From: Microlunatus phosphovorus NM-1
Lineage (GTDB): Bacteria; Actinomycetota; Actinomycetes; Propionibacteriales; Propionibacteriaceae
Length of the DNA: 64,000 bases
NCBI RefSeq assembly: GCF_000270245.1
Contig: NC_015635.1
Span: forward strand, 3,844,001-3,908,000
Direction: 5' to 3'
Shown here: one piece after another, positions 18,574-30,242 of the stretch
Position numbering within the stretch: position 1 is the first letter of the stretch
Layout: the number at the start of each line of letters is the position of its first letter
Notes under the pieces: generated by a model
Told to the model about the DNA's origin: nothing
Databases searched by the model: none
What the model saw: the letters and a program-made list of their open reading frames with translations, nothing else
Program-made: the position numbers and the translations under genes

Positions 18574-18583
18574 CCATCAGATC
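18574..18583. repeat. Target-site duplication, left of ISAs1 copy 1
   Basis: CCATCAGATC, identical to 19931-19940 on the other side of the element. Confidence 0.9.
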
Positions 18584-19930
18584 CAGGGTCAATTCAAAGT
18601 TGATTCTGTTGTGACTGGTGTGACCTGGGCGTGATCGATCAGGTCGAGCAGTTGGCCGGTTTGGCGACCGAGGCTGCGGGTCGCGGCGGCGATGTTGGTG
18701 TGTTTCCCGCGGAGTCGGAGGAGTCCGATCGCAGTGTTGCGCAGGGTTGCCATCAGCTGGGGCAGGGTGCCGGTGCGCACGGTGGAGTGGTCCTCGTCGA
18801 AGGTGAGATCACGCACCCAATGCACCTTGTTCTCGATGCTCCAATGACCACGGACCAAGGTCGCGAGGTCGGCCGGGGCGATGTCTGACCAGCCGAGACT
18901 GGTGACCACATAGACGATCTCCTGCGTGGTCTCGCCGGTGGCGGTCTCGGTCCGGTTCCGCACGATCCGGCCGACGAGCCGGGCGTGCGGGAACCCGATC
19001 CCGGCCCGGACACCGGTCAGCTGCAGGGTACGGGACTCCCGTCGCCCATGCCCTTTCTCCACCACACGATGAGCGACCGGCACCTTGCTCCACGGGAGCC
19101 CGGCGAGCTGGTCGTACAAGGTGGGCTGGTTCCGTTTCACCACGAAGACGTACCGGCCGCCGTGCCGGTGCAGATAGTGGGCATGGCCACGTTGCGTGTG
19201 GAGAGCATCGGCGGTGACGATGACGCCGTTGAGGTTGATCCGGTCCAACACCGCCGCGAACGCGGCGATCTCATGATCTTTCCCGCCGGCGTTGACCTGC
19301 CCCAACGGCACCCCGGTGGCATGGTCGACGATCGAGAACAGATGCACCCTCGACCCATCCACACCGCGGGCGCCGCGGCAGGTCTTGCCATCCACCGCGA
19401 CCGCCCGCCACCGCGACGAGACCGGTGTCAGCGTGGCCAGCCAGGCGTGCAGGACCGCGTCCACCACCTCCGGGTCGACCCGCAACAGCACCCGGCGGAT
19501 CGTCGACAGGCTCGGCGGCCGCCGGGTGATCCCCAACCGTGGCCAATGCCAGGTGGGCAGATCCGCTGCCCATCCGGCGATCGAAGCCAGACTCCGTGAT
19601 CCGCCGACCACCGCGGCCAACGCGACCACCAGCACGGTGGCCAGCTCATACCGGCGGCCCCGCCGGCCCCGCGGATCGGTGATGATCGACAACACCTCCC
19701 ACACCTCGACCGGAACACCGTGACCGGGTTCGACCTGATGGGCGCGCAGCGCATCAGCGGCCGGGATGAGAGAAGATACGGGTGCGGGCACGGCAGGACT
19801 CCGATCGATCGGCAGTGGACGTCAAGCACCCACCACGATCCCGGTATCCACCGTGCCCGCCCGGCTTATACCTCACCCATGGCGTGTCAACCCGACACCA
19901 CGCCGCAACCACGACTTTGAACAAGCCCTG
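18584..19930 (-). mobile_element. ISAs1-family insertion sequence, copy 1 (1,347 bp)
   Basis: The ends are CAGGGTCAATTCAAAGTTG at the left and, inverted, CAGGGCTTGTTCAAAGTCG at the right, imperfect terminal inverted repeats. A 10-bp target duplication (CCATCAGATC) flanks it, within the 8-10 bp typical of the family. It carries one 400-aa transposase and looks intact. The encoded protein is identical to that of copy 2 at 40,087. Confidence 0.93.
18589..19791 (-). CDS. ISAs1-family DDE transposase (copy 1)
   Basis: 400 aa. An N-terminal region with [20 protein letters not shown] is followed by the RNase-H-like DDE core: first Asp in [13 protein letters not shown], second in [19 protein letters not shown], and Glu in [19 protein letters not shown]. 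All are as expected for DDE_Tnp ISAs1 enzymes. Full length and uninterrupted, so probably active. It fills nearly the whole element. Confidence 0.95.
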   Translation of the reverse strand: MPAPVSSLIPAADALRAHQVEPGHGVPVEVWEVLSIITDPRGRRGRRYELATVLVVALAAVVGGSRSLASIAGWAADLPTWHWPRLGITRRPPSLSTIRRVLLRVDPEVVDAVLHAWLATLTPVSSRWRAVAVDGKTCRGARGVDGSRVHLFSIVDHATGVPLGQVNAGGKDHEIAAFAAVLDRINLNGVIVTADALHTQRGHAHYLHRHGGRYVFVVKRNQPTLYDQLAGLPWSKVPVAHRVVEKGHGRRESRTLQLTGVRAGIGFPHARLVGRIVRNRTETATGETTQEIVYVVTSLGWSDIAPADLATLVRGHWSIENKVHWVRDLTFDEDHSTVRTGTLPQLMATLRNTAIGLLRLRGKHTNIAAATRSLGRQTGQLLDLIDHAQVTPVTTESTLN

Positions 19931-19940
19931 CCATCAGATC
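19931..19940. repeat. Target-site duplication, right of ISAs1 copy 1
   Basis: CCATCAGATC, matching 18574-18583. Confidence 0.9.
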
Positions 19941-20723
19941 TGCCTCTCGCCGTCTTGTCACCCAGACGAGTCTTGATATCGAGCAGGCAACCGTCGAAGA
20001 TCACGTCAGCGTCCGCATTGCACAGTTCGGAGCCGGCGAAGGTAGGGCCCAACGCCAGACTCGCGCCGACCGGCACCCTCGGATAGAGATGCTCAACCGC
20101 GAGCAGATGCAACTCCTGCATCTCGTCAACTGCGGCGTCCGGCGCCAGACCCAGAAGCAGTTCAGCACTGACCGAGGCTCGCGACCCCAGGACCATCAGC
20201 GGCGAACCAGGCCGTATCCCCGTCCGATAGACCTCAGTCGTGAGCGCGAACAGCCAGCATGCTCGAATCAGCTCCTCCGCCGCGCGGCCCTCACGACTCC
20301 CCACTGCGGCACGCTGCGCGACAGCGACGACGTCGAGCACGGCGTTCAGCATCCTCGAGCCGGGACGGATGCCCTGAAGGGCAACCAGCGGTACATGACT
20401 CGGGTCCAGAATCATCCGCACCATGAAGTCGAACGCTGCCCCAAGCGAGCCAGGATTGGCGCCGGCAGGGTCGACCAAGAGTTGGCAGGCCGAGCCTTTG
20501 AACTCGACTTGTAGCGGACGCCGGTTCGGGAAGCGCGCGTCGAAGTGCTGGCGAAGCGGTGAGTTCTTGTCACCGATCTCCGTCGTAAGACTGGTGAAAG
20601 CATGGCCTGACCGGGATCCCATGGCGAACATGCTCGCCTACACCTCCGACAGTTGGGCATGAGGACGGCTCCGATCGGGAGCCTCCCGCCGGACGGACAC
20701 CACACGCGTCATCTGCTATTCAC

Positions 20724-23700
20724 CTACGCCGAAACGAGTTGCATCAGCTCGGTGTAGTCGGTGACGACGCCATAGGTGACGTCCTGGCCGTGACTCTGGG
20801 CAATCTTCTCGAAGAATCTACGAGCGCACTCGATCTTGGCGTCCTCGACGCCCTTGAGCTGGAGTGTGGACAGCGAGCCCTTGGTCTCAGCGACGAAGTA
20901 GACATGCTTCACGCTGCCCTCGGTGAAGGCGATGGCCCAGTCGGGGTTGTAGTCGCCGACTGGCGTGGGGATGAAGAATCCTCGCGGGAGCTTCGCGTAG
21001 ACGGCGACCTCGTGGCTGGTGTCGAGTTCGGTGACGAACTTGCGCTCGATCTTGGAGTCGGTGACCACGTAGTCGTACACGTGCTTCTTGAGCTTCGACC
21101 CAGCCTTCGAGAAGTCCTGGGCGGTCTGGTTCTCGGTGAAGATCGCAGAGTCAAACCGGTCTTCGAGCGCGTCATAGGCGAGATGCTCGACGATGACCGT
21201 GGCCTTCTGCTCATTGATGAGTCGCGCCGCCTCGGTGATGAACTGCTCCGGGTTGAGGCGGAACTTGGCAAAGGTTGCTGGCGTGACCCCGCGGAGGATC
21301 GCAGCAACGGTACGGCGGGTGAGATGGGTCTTCTCGGTGATCTCTCCAAGCAGGTCGTACTTCACCTGTGAGCCCGCGCTCACGGTCTCCGTGTGCGTCC
21401 GCGTGGTCTGAACCGCGAAGCCCGTACCGCTGGTGAGGTCATCAGCCTCCAGTTGCTCCCGCTGTTGGCCGGCTTGCACGACGTACTGCAGCGCCGCGAC
21501 GTTGAGGTTCTGGTCGAGGTGCTCGATGGACTTGCTGATCAGCTCCGCTGAGTCGAACTCGACCTGGTAAACGGCGCGGTGGTTGATCCGACCCCACAAC
21601 GCTTGGAACTCCTTGCGGGCGAAGTTGGCTTCGTTCAGCGGGATCTTCTTCGGTTTGCGATCATCGGTGGGCACCGGCAGGTCCAGGTAGAGGGCGTCGA
21701 CCAGCGGCCACACGAAGTCGATGACCGTCTTGAGCGCCTCGGAGGTCGGCGCGGCGAGAGTCCTGGATTCCTTGGCCTGCTTGTAGGCCTCGGAGATCGT
21801 GTCGTCTTCGTTCACGTAGTCGTTCTTGACCAGATACTTGTAGAGCGCCTGGGCGACGGCTTCCTCGATGACCGACTCACCAGATGGTGTCTGGATGGTC
21901 TTGCCGACGAAGAACTTGACACTGGCCTTGCGTGGCCGTGCGGCTAGCGACTCGGAGATTTCGCGTTGGAGGCCGGCCACGAAGTCGGTGTAGGACTCGT
22001 CGGTAACGACAGTCAGTTCGTTGATGTCGTGCACGGTGACGGGGTTGTCCATCCGTTCGCCGTGTTGGTCGACCGCCAACCGCAGGCCTCGTCCGATCTC
22101 CTGGCGGCGGGAGACGGTGTTGTCGCTCTTCTTGAGCATGCCCATGACGAACACGTTGGGGTTGTCCCAGCCCTCGCGCAGTGCCGAGTGGGAGAAGATG
22201 AACCGGACAGGTTCGGCGAACGACAGCAGGCGTTCCTTGTCTTTGAGGATCAGGTCGTACGCGTCGGTGTCGGTGGACTGGCCCTTGTCGTCCCCGCGTC
22301 CGGAGACTTTGCCGTCGATCTGGTGCTTGGTCTTCTTGTCGATGGAGAAGTAGCCCTCGTGCACCTTCCGTACGTCGTCACGGCGCAGGTAGGTCTGGTA
22401 CTCCTCGGTCGCCGCGTCGATGGTGAGTTCGCCAAGCACCTCGTCGCGGATCGCCGCGTACTCCTCCTCAAACACGCGCGCATAGTCACCGAGGGTGTCT
22501 TCGCGGCTGTAGTCGCGGTACTTGGCGACCTCGTCGATGAAGAACAGCGAGAGCACCTTGACGCTCTGGCTGAACAGCTCGCGCTCCTTGTCCAGATGGG
22601 CACGGACTACCTCGCGAATCTGGATGCGCCGCTTGGTCTCCTCGGTGACATCCCGGTCGGCGAGCTGCCCCGCCACAACCACATCGCCGTTGCTCAGCTC
22701 GATCACGTCACGGTTGGCGTCCACCTCGGTGACGAACAAGTCTTTGTATGCTTCGATCCCGTTCGACACAGCATGCAGGTTTGAGCCCATGTCGAGGCGC
22801 TTGATCTGCCGCTTGATGCCTGCCGCCGTCTGCACCTCGATCTCGACCCGCGCGCGAGGCTTGGCGCCCTTCGCGATCTCGATGGCATCCAGGTACAGGT
22901 AGGCAGTCGAGCCGGCGAGACCCTTCACGGTGATGCCGCGCACGGCGATCTTCTTCACGAGCTTCTGGTTGTACGCATCGAGCGCGTCGAGCCGGTGCAC
23001 CTTGGTGTGTTCAACCTTGTGCGTCGCCGAGTACCGCAGCAGCATCAACGCGTTGAACTCAGCCAGCGCTTTGAGCGACTTGTCGGCACTGATCTTCTGC
23101 GGCTCGTCGATGATCACGATCGGGCGGTTGGCTTTGATCACGTCGATCGGGCGGCGGGACTGGAAGTCGTCAAGCTCGTCATAGATGCGGCGCTGGTCCT
23201 TGCCCTGCGCATTGAACGCTTGGATGTTGATGATCATCACTTGCACCCCGGCATCGGAGCTGAACCGCTCAAGCTCGTGCAGCTGGGTCGAGTTGTAGAT
23301 GAACGAGCGCGGCTTGGTGCCGTAGAGCTGCTGGAAGTGCTCGGCAGTCACGTCGAACGACTTCTTCACGCCCTCGCGGATCGCGACCGACGGCACCACG
23401 ATGATGTACTTCGACCAGCCGTACCGCTTGTGTAGCTCCATGATCGTCTTGATGTAGACGTAGGTCTTGCCGGTGCCCGTCTCCATCTCCACATCGAGGT
23501 TCGGAGCCCCCGGAGCGGCGGCACTGAAGGCGAGCTTGGCCGACAGCGGGAGGTTCCGCGAACGCTGCACCGCATGCACATTCTCCAACAACTGCGCTCC
23601 TGAAAGAGCGATCTCAGCGTTGCGCAGGCCGGCGTCCGGGCGCTCCTCCGCCTCGAACAGTGCCGGCGCGGTCACGGGACGAGCCCTGCCGGGGTCGATC

Positions 23701-23801
23701 CGGTAGGCGATACCGTCATACTTCGGCTGCCCGGCGAAGGTCTCGACGACAGCATCGACGGCATCGGTCTGGTACTGCTGGACCTTGAACTGGAGCTTCA
23801 T
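20724..23801 (-). CDS. res: Type III restriction endonuclease, Res subunit
   Basis: 1,025 aa from ATG 23801, which has AAAGGAAGG upstream; the frame open to 23945 lacks such a site. An SF2 helicase core is visible: Walker A METGTGKTYVYIKT, motif II VIIDEPQK, motif III RYSATHK, motif V/VI SHSALREGWDNPNVF and QEIGRGLRLAV. At the C-terminus the nuclease motif DYNPDWAIAF...VAETKG gives PD-(D/E)xK. Res needs Mod for site recognition; the complex cuts DNA at unmodified, oppositely oriented sites. It sits downstream of two mod genes and a Schlafen-like gene on the same strand. All motifs look intact. Confidence 0.93.
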   Translation of the reverse strand: MKLQFKVQQYQTDAVDAVVETFAGQPKYDGIAYRIDPGRARPVTAPALFEAEERPDAGLRNAEIALSGAQLLENVHAVQRSRNLPLSAKLAFSAAAPGAPNLDVEMETGTGKTYVYIKTIMELHKRYGWSKYIIVVPSVAIREGVKKSFDVTAEHFQQLYGTKPRSFIYNSTQLHELERFSSDAGVQVMIINIQAFNAQGKDQRRIYDELDDFQSRRPIDVIKANRPIVIIDEPQKISADKSLKALAEFNALMLLRYSATHKVEHTKVHRLDALDAYNQKLVKKIAVRGITVKGLAGSTAYLYLDAIEIAKGAKPRARVEIEVQTAAGIKRQIKRLDMGSNLHAVSNGIEAYKDLFVTEVDANRDVIELSNGDVVVAGQLADRDVTEETKRRIQIREVVRAHLDKERELFSQSVKVLSLFFIDEVAKYRDYSREDTLGDYARVFEEEYAAIRDEVLGELTIDAATEEYQTYLRRDDVRKVHEGYFSIDKKTKHQIDGKVSGRGDDKGQSTDTDAYDLILKDKERLLSFAEPVRFIFSHSALREGWDNPNVFVMGMLKKSDNTVSRRQEIGRGLRLAVDQHGERMDNPVTVHDINELTVVTDESYTDFVAGLQREISESLAARPRKASVKFFVGKTIQTPSGESVIEEAVAQALYKYLVKNDYVNEDDTISEAYKQAKESRTLAAPTSEALKTVIDFVWPLVDALYLDLPVPTDDRKPKKIPLNEANFARKEFQALWGRINHRAVYQVEFDSAELISKSIEHLDQNLNVAALQYVVQAGQQREQLEADDLTSGTGFAVQTTRTHTETVSAGSQVKYDLLGEITEKTHLTRRTVAAILRGVTPATFAKFRLNPEQFITEAARLINEQKATVIVEHLAYDALEDRFDSAIFTENQTAQDFSKAGSKLKKHVYDYVVTDSKIERKFVTELDTSHEVAVYAKLPRGFFIPTPVGDYNPDWAIAFTEGSVKHVYFVAETKGSLSTLQLKGVEDAKIECARRFFEKIAQSHGQDVTYGVVTDYTELMQLVSA

Positions 23802-23929
23802 CGGGAACCTTCCTTTCTGCATGCGTCGAGTCGAAGGCACGGATTTAAGAAAGGGTATGGCGGCCTGACTAGGGATTTTCCCCCCGGAATGAACCTCTGG
23901 CTTGGATAACTCATGTGAATCGTCGGCAT

Positions 23930-25582
23930 CTACGAAAGCTCCCATCTGGGGTGCGAGCGAGTTCCTGCGTTTCTGATCGTGCCCTCAGCTCGGAGCTTCG
24001 AGAGCAGGTTCGCCACCTTGTTCCGCTTCTGCTGGGCAGTCAGCATCTCGGGCAGCAAGGGAACCAGAACTGCGTTGACGTCAGCGCGCGACGCGCTGCC
24101 GTTGCGTTGCAGGAAGTCGACGACGAGGGCTGCGTAGTGCGCATCGGTCTGAGGACGAGTCCGGACGTAGTCTGCGAGCCGGTCGGTTGCACCAGCGATC
24201 GCCTCCGCAATACGCAGGTGCGGTTTGCGACCCTCGATGAGCTTCGCCTTTCGTAGATGGGCCACAGCCTCGCCGCGGATCGGCAGCTTCTTCTGAACCC
24301 TGTCCAGGGCCAGTACGTCCTCAATGGGCAGGTCGGTCCGCACCATGAGCAGCTGAGAGTAAGACTCATCGATCACCGCTCCATGGATCGTCAGCTTCAC
24401 CTCTCCGGGATCGCTCAGGTCATAGTCGGGCAGCGGCAAGAACCGACGCATCTGGTCCTGCACCATCCGGTGGATGCCATTTCCCATGTGATCGATGAGG
24501 TTGAGCTCTGTCATCGCCTCCACGAGCACCGGATTGCGGTAGCCCCTCGGGACGAGTTCGTTGACCATGTAGTCCTCTGGGGATCGGTCGAAGAACTGTC
24601 CAACGCTGATGAACTCGACGCGATCCAGTCGTTCGATGACGATGATGCGAGACATACGGCTGTAGTCCTGGTGCGCGATGCAGTTGTAGATCGCCTCGAG
24701 CAGGCTGCGCTCGTCGTACTTGCTGATCTCGCGGTAGATGAGCTCGTTGGGCGGCATCAGGCGAAGCTGGATGTTCCGGATTCGGTTAACGAGAGCGCTG
24801 GCGTTCAACAGGAACGGCAGCCCAAAGTGCTGGTACGCCGACTCCGGACCTGAGAGCTTCCACGACATCTCCGCCATGTGCGGGCTCAGCAGATGGCTGG
24901 AGGTGAACTTGCCGAGCAGGATCACGGCCGCTCGCGTGATTTGACCATCAATGATGAGTCGGAGCTTCGACAAGAACGTGGCGTCGTCCCAGCCAGCCAG
25001 TTCCTCGACGAGCCGAGGGTAACGCTCAGCGAACCCCTGTCGAGCGCGGAGGATCGCCTCCGGATCCAAGTGATCCAGCGTCGCACCGGGCAAGGAGACT
25101 GCAGTCCAGTCGGTGCTGAACGACTGGCGACGAATCTCATCCAGTTTGTCCAGCGAGAGCGGCACCAAGCTTTCGCCTGCACGGGCGCGGTAGTCGCCCT
25201 TCCACGAGATCGGAATGCCTCGGGGTGCCGCCGGCACCTCCAGAAGCACTACGCGCTTGCCCGAGTGCATGACCTCGTAGACCTCGCGGACAGTCAGTCC
25301 CTGGTCGATCGACTGATGCATATGGTGCTTTAACGTCTGACGCTGGTGGACATCGATGAGATGCGTCGTGCCCACGACCTGCCGAGTGTTCGAGACACCG
25401 AAGACGAGCCACCCCGACGCGAGCCCACGCAGGTTCGCCTCGTTGCTCAGGGCCGAGACGTACTCACCGGTCTTGTCCGCAGAGAACTGACGCGCAGCCT
25501 CCTTGAACTCGACAACCTCGTTCTCCCAGCCGGCCAGCATCCGGTCGAGGAGCTCAGTGAGTTCGTCGTTCGTCAGGGTCAT
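23930..25582 (-). CDS. Schlafen AlbA_2 domain / GHKL-type ATP-binding protein
   Basis: 550 aa. N-terminal AlbA_2 domain: EVVEFKEAARQF near residue 22, then EYVSALSNEANLRGLASGWLVFGV. Residues about 280-400 look like the HATPase_c_4 module (LLEAIYNCIAHQDYS, VEFISVGQF, GNGIHRM). A winged-helix region follows at the C-terminus. Such proteins are frequent in defence islands and beside type I/III restriction genes, where their role is unresolved. The gene lies 8 nt downstream of mod copy A and about 130 nt upstream of res, in the same operon. Confidence 0.88.
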   Translation of the reverse strand: MTLTNDELTELLDRMLAGWENEVVEFKEAARQFSADKTGEYVSALSNEANLRGLASGWLVFGVSNTRQVVGTTHLIDVHQRQTLKHHMHQSIDQGLTVREVYEVMHSGKRVVLLEVPAAPRGIPISWKGDYRARAGESLVPLSLDKLDEIRRQSFSTDWTAVSLPGATLDHLDPEAILRARQGFAERYPRLVEELAGWDDATFLSKLRLIIDGQITRAAVILLGKFTSSHLLSPHMAEMSWKLSGPESAYQHFGLPFLLNASALVNRIRNIQLRLMPPNELIYREISKYDERSLLEAIYNCIAHQDYSRMSRIIVIERLDRVEFISVGQFFDRSPEDYMVNELVPRGYRNPVLVEAMTELNLIDHMGNGIHRMVQDQMRRFLPLPDYDLSDPGEVKLTIHGAVIDESYSQLLMVRTDLPIEDVLALDRVQKKLPIRGEAVAHLRKAKLIEGRKPHLRIAEAIAGATDRLADYVRTRPQTDAHYAALVVDFLQRNGSASRADVNAVLVPLLPEMLTAQQKRNKVANLLSKLRAEGTIRNAGTRSHPRWELS

Positions 25583-25590
25583 AGCGTTCC

Positions 25591-27554
25591 TCAGATAGTC
25601 CTTACCGCTGTCGCGGGCGACACCTCACGGAACACCTGCTCGGCGTTGATACGCGCGGCATCGGACTCGAAGGCATCGTCGCGGAAGACCGCGCGCAAGG
25701 GACCACGTGCCGCGATCGCCCGCACCACCTCGGGAGTCACAGACTCAGCGAAGCAGGCGATCAGCGCATCGTCATCGACCGAGAAGACCTCCCGACCGTC
25801 AACCGCCTCGCGCACGATAGGCAGCGACAATTCGAGACCCCAGTCGAGGAGCACCTGGAACAGCAGGTCTTCTGCCGATCGGCCAGATCTGATGCTTGGT
25901 TGCAGCGCGTCAAGGCCAAGCTGTTCTGTTTCATCTGCGGTTCTTCGGACATCAGCCATGTTGCTGCTGTCGACGTGCAAGGAGCGGAAGCCGATGTCCA
26001 GACTGCTGTCCAGAAGCCCTGCTTCCTGCTTCACCAGGGCGCCGGCGCGGCGTAGGCGTTCACGGGCGATGCTGGCGATGGTGTCGTAGTCTGGGTGGTC
26101 AACCGCCTCGTCAAGCTGGACGAGGATGTATCGGCGATGCCCTCCATCTGCTGCGTTGAGGTCCATGACGGCGTGGCCAGTCGAACCAGAGCCCGCGAAG
26201 AAGTCGAGGACGACGGCGTCCTTCGTCCCACCGGTAACGAGACGGAGCCAACGCGCAAGTACGCGCCGGTCCTTTGGGTTCTCGAAGACGATCTCGCCCA
26301 TGAGGTTGCGCATGTCAGTGCTCGCGGCCTTGCGGTCCTGCTCGAACACCGAGATCGCAACCTGCTCGTTCGTCTCGTCGAGGAAGGAGATCCCGCGAGG
26401 GATCGCGGTTTCGTCCGGGCCGAACCAGACCTGGCCCGCCGCGATCCGGCGATCCATCTCCTCCTTCTGGAAGCGCCAGCCGGTCTTCGGAGGCGTTACC
26501 GGCTTGCGCGTCGTCGGATGGAGAACCGTGTACGTGGGCCCGCCCCGGCCGGGCCACGTGATGTTGCCGTAGGTGTTCATCGGTCGGCCCGTCCCGGACT
26601 GAAGCTGGTCGTACCGCGCCACCGAATCAGTGATCTCTCCGGCGGTCTTCTTGCTCTTGAGCCAGGCCTTCCATTGGAGGGAGGCTTCGTCATCGCACTG
26701 ACGGGTCGACCAAATAGAGGAGGCTTTCGCCAGCGCCGCGTCGATACCGACCTTAGGCTCGCGCCACCGCACACCGAGTTCGCTGAGCTGGACCTCGTTC
26801 TTGGCGTAGATCAGCATGTAGTCCGCGCCGTTGGAGACGTAGCGGGAGTCGTTCTTACGACCGCCCTGCCACACGACGTCAGAGATGAAATTCTCGGCTC
26901 CGAATACCTGATCGAGGAGCAGGCGGAGATTTGCCTGCTCCTGGTCGCCGATCGCGGTGATTATGACCCCGTCATCGGTCAGCAGACTACGCGCCAGCTT
27001 CAGTCGCGGGTACATCATGCTCAGCCAGACGGAGTGGAAGCGACCCTTCGACTCCGGGTTCGCGACAAGCCGGTCACCTGACTCGGACTCTTGGCCCGAG
27101 CGGCCAAGGTAGTCAGCGCTGGTCTCTGCGAAGTCGTCCTCGTAGACGAAGTCATTACCGGTGTTATAAGGCGGGTCGATATAGATCAACTTCACCCTGC
27201 CCAGATACGATTCTTGGAGCAATTTCAGTGCATCCAGGTTGTCACCTTCGATAAAGAGGTTCTTGGAGGTGTCGAAGTCGACCGACTCCTCACGAACGGG
27301 GCGGAGAGTCTTGGCGATCGGTGCATTCGCCGCGAAGGCGGCAGCGCGCTTGCCAGGCCAATCGAGCCGATACCGCTCCTGCGGACCCTCCACGACATAG
27401 TCGGAGAGTTCCTGACGGAGCAGATCGAAGTCAACGGCGGTGATCACGTTGCCATCAGGATCGCGGGACTCGGTGATGACAGTAGGGAAGAGTTCGGCGA
27501 TCCTCTCGATGTTGCGAGCCGCAAGATCGGGCGTATGCAGTGCGCGCTTCTCCA

Positions 27555-27555
<1 letters not shown>
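25591..27555 (-). CDS. mod: Type III DNA methyltransferase, Mod subunit (copy A)
   Basis: 654 aa from ATG 27555. Beta-class adenine methyltransferase with motif IV (IDPPYNTGNDF) near residue 145 ahead of motif I (VVLDFFAGSGSTGHAVMDLN) near residue 480. The target-recognition region lies between them. The conserved C-terminus ends ..PLRAVFRDDAF..INAEQVFREVSPATAVRTI. It probably makes N6-methyladenine and directs Res. The upstream paralogue (copy B) is nearly identical over the first 150 residues but differs in the central region. The ATG overlaps the stop of copy B in its present frame (TGATG), suggesting coupled translation. Confidence 0.93.
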
Positions 27556-29555
<2,000 letters not shown>

Positions 29556-29573
29556 TGGTTTACCTTCTGCCCT

Positions 29574-30242
29574 TCATTCGACCAACTCAGTCAGTTCGTG
29601 TTGCTTGGTCTTGAGCGTGCGGCGGAGCTCGACCTTGCGGTTGAGCTGTGGCTCGGCGCGGAGCTTTCGCTCCAAGGACGCGACCTCACGTTCGAGCTTG
29701 CGCACGGCAGCCAGTCTGTCGGCGACCTCTGACATTTCCTCGCCAGGACGAGCGGCCAGCGGTGTCAGCGGCTGCAGGAGTGCCGCGTAGAGCGTGGCCA
29801 GCGTGATCGCAGTGGGCAAGGGCTGCCGCGTTACGTCTCCTGGTTGCCAGCCGGTCGAATAGTAGGCACTGAGCTTGGGAGTCCCAGCTCCGATCTGCTT
29901 ATGTGCTGCGACCATTCGCACACCGGGTCGCTCAGTGAGGCTGCGAGTGACTTCGAAGATGATCGGGAACGGGATGGCTTTGTCGATGGCACTGAGAACG
30001 GCTTCGCTGACGTCGTCGGTCTTGGAGTCGATCGTGAAGACCTGCACCTCGGGCACCGCCGACGTGCCGGGCAGGTTGATCGTGGTCTCAGCCAGTTTGT
30101 AGGCCCAGGTGATGCGTTGGACTTCGGTGATGAACTTCTCGCGGACTGCGGTGCTGACCGTGCCGTGCTCGTAGAACTTCTCTTTGGGTACTCGCTTGCC
30201 GAACTTCGCGGCTTCGGGCCAGCGGTACAGCAGGTCAGTCAT
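29574..30242 (-). CDS. DUF4391-domain protein
   Basis: 222 aa. The pattern FYEHGTVSTAVREKFITEVQRITWAYKLA, then VQVFTIDSKTDDVSEAVLSAIDKAIPFPIIFEV and a C-terminal coiled coil (LEREVASLERKLRAEPQLNRK) is typical of DUF4391. The family is found with SNF2-type helicases and mod genes in defence loci; its biochemical role is unknown to me. It overlaps the end of the helicase gene by 8 nt and precedes mod copy B by about 20 nt, so it belongs to one operon. It may be an adaptor between helicase and methyltransferase (inference). Confidence 0.82.
   Translation of the reverse strand: MTDLLYRWPEAAKFGKRVPKEKFYEHGTVSTAVREKFITEVQRITWAYKLAETTINLPGTSAVPEVQVFTIDSKTDDVSEAVLSAIDKAIPFPIIFEVTRSLTERPGVRMVAAHKQIGAGTPKLSAYYSTGWQPGDVTRQPLPTAITLATLYAALLQPLTPLAARPGEEMSEVADRLAAVRKLEREVASLERKLRAEPQLNRKVELRRTLKTKQHELTELVE

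Larger units (their letters stand above)
18348..20631 (-). pseudogene. Nuclease-like (PD-(D/E)xK pattern) gene interrupted by ISAs1 element
   Basis: The gene begins at ATG 20631 and reads to 19931. It resumes from 18573 to its stop at 18348. Removing the IS and one copy of the 10-bp duplication joins ARGRSDG to VSLQDLYQLLGYVLFD in frame, giving about 308 aa. The motif ADVIFDGCLLDIKTRLG (D...DxK) just before the junction looks like a PD-(D/E)xK nuclease core, and GIYSARYAHLVTWP follows it. It is the last gene after res in the restriction operon, so it probably had a defence role. The family name is unknown to me. Confidence 0.7.
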
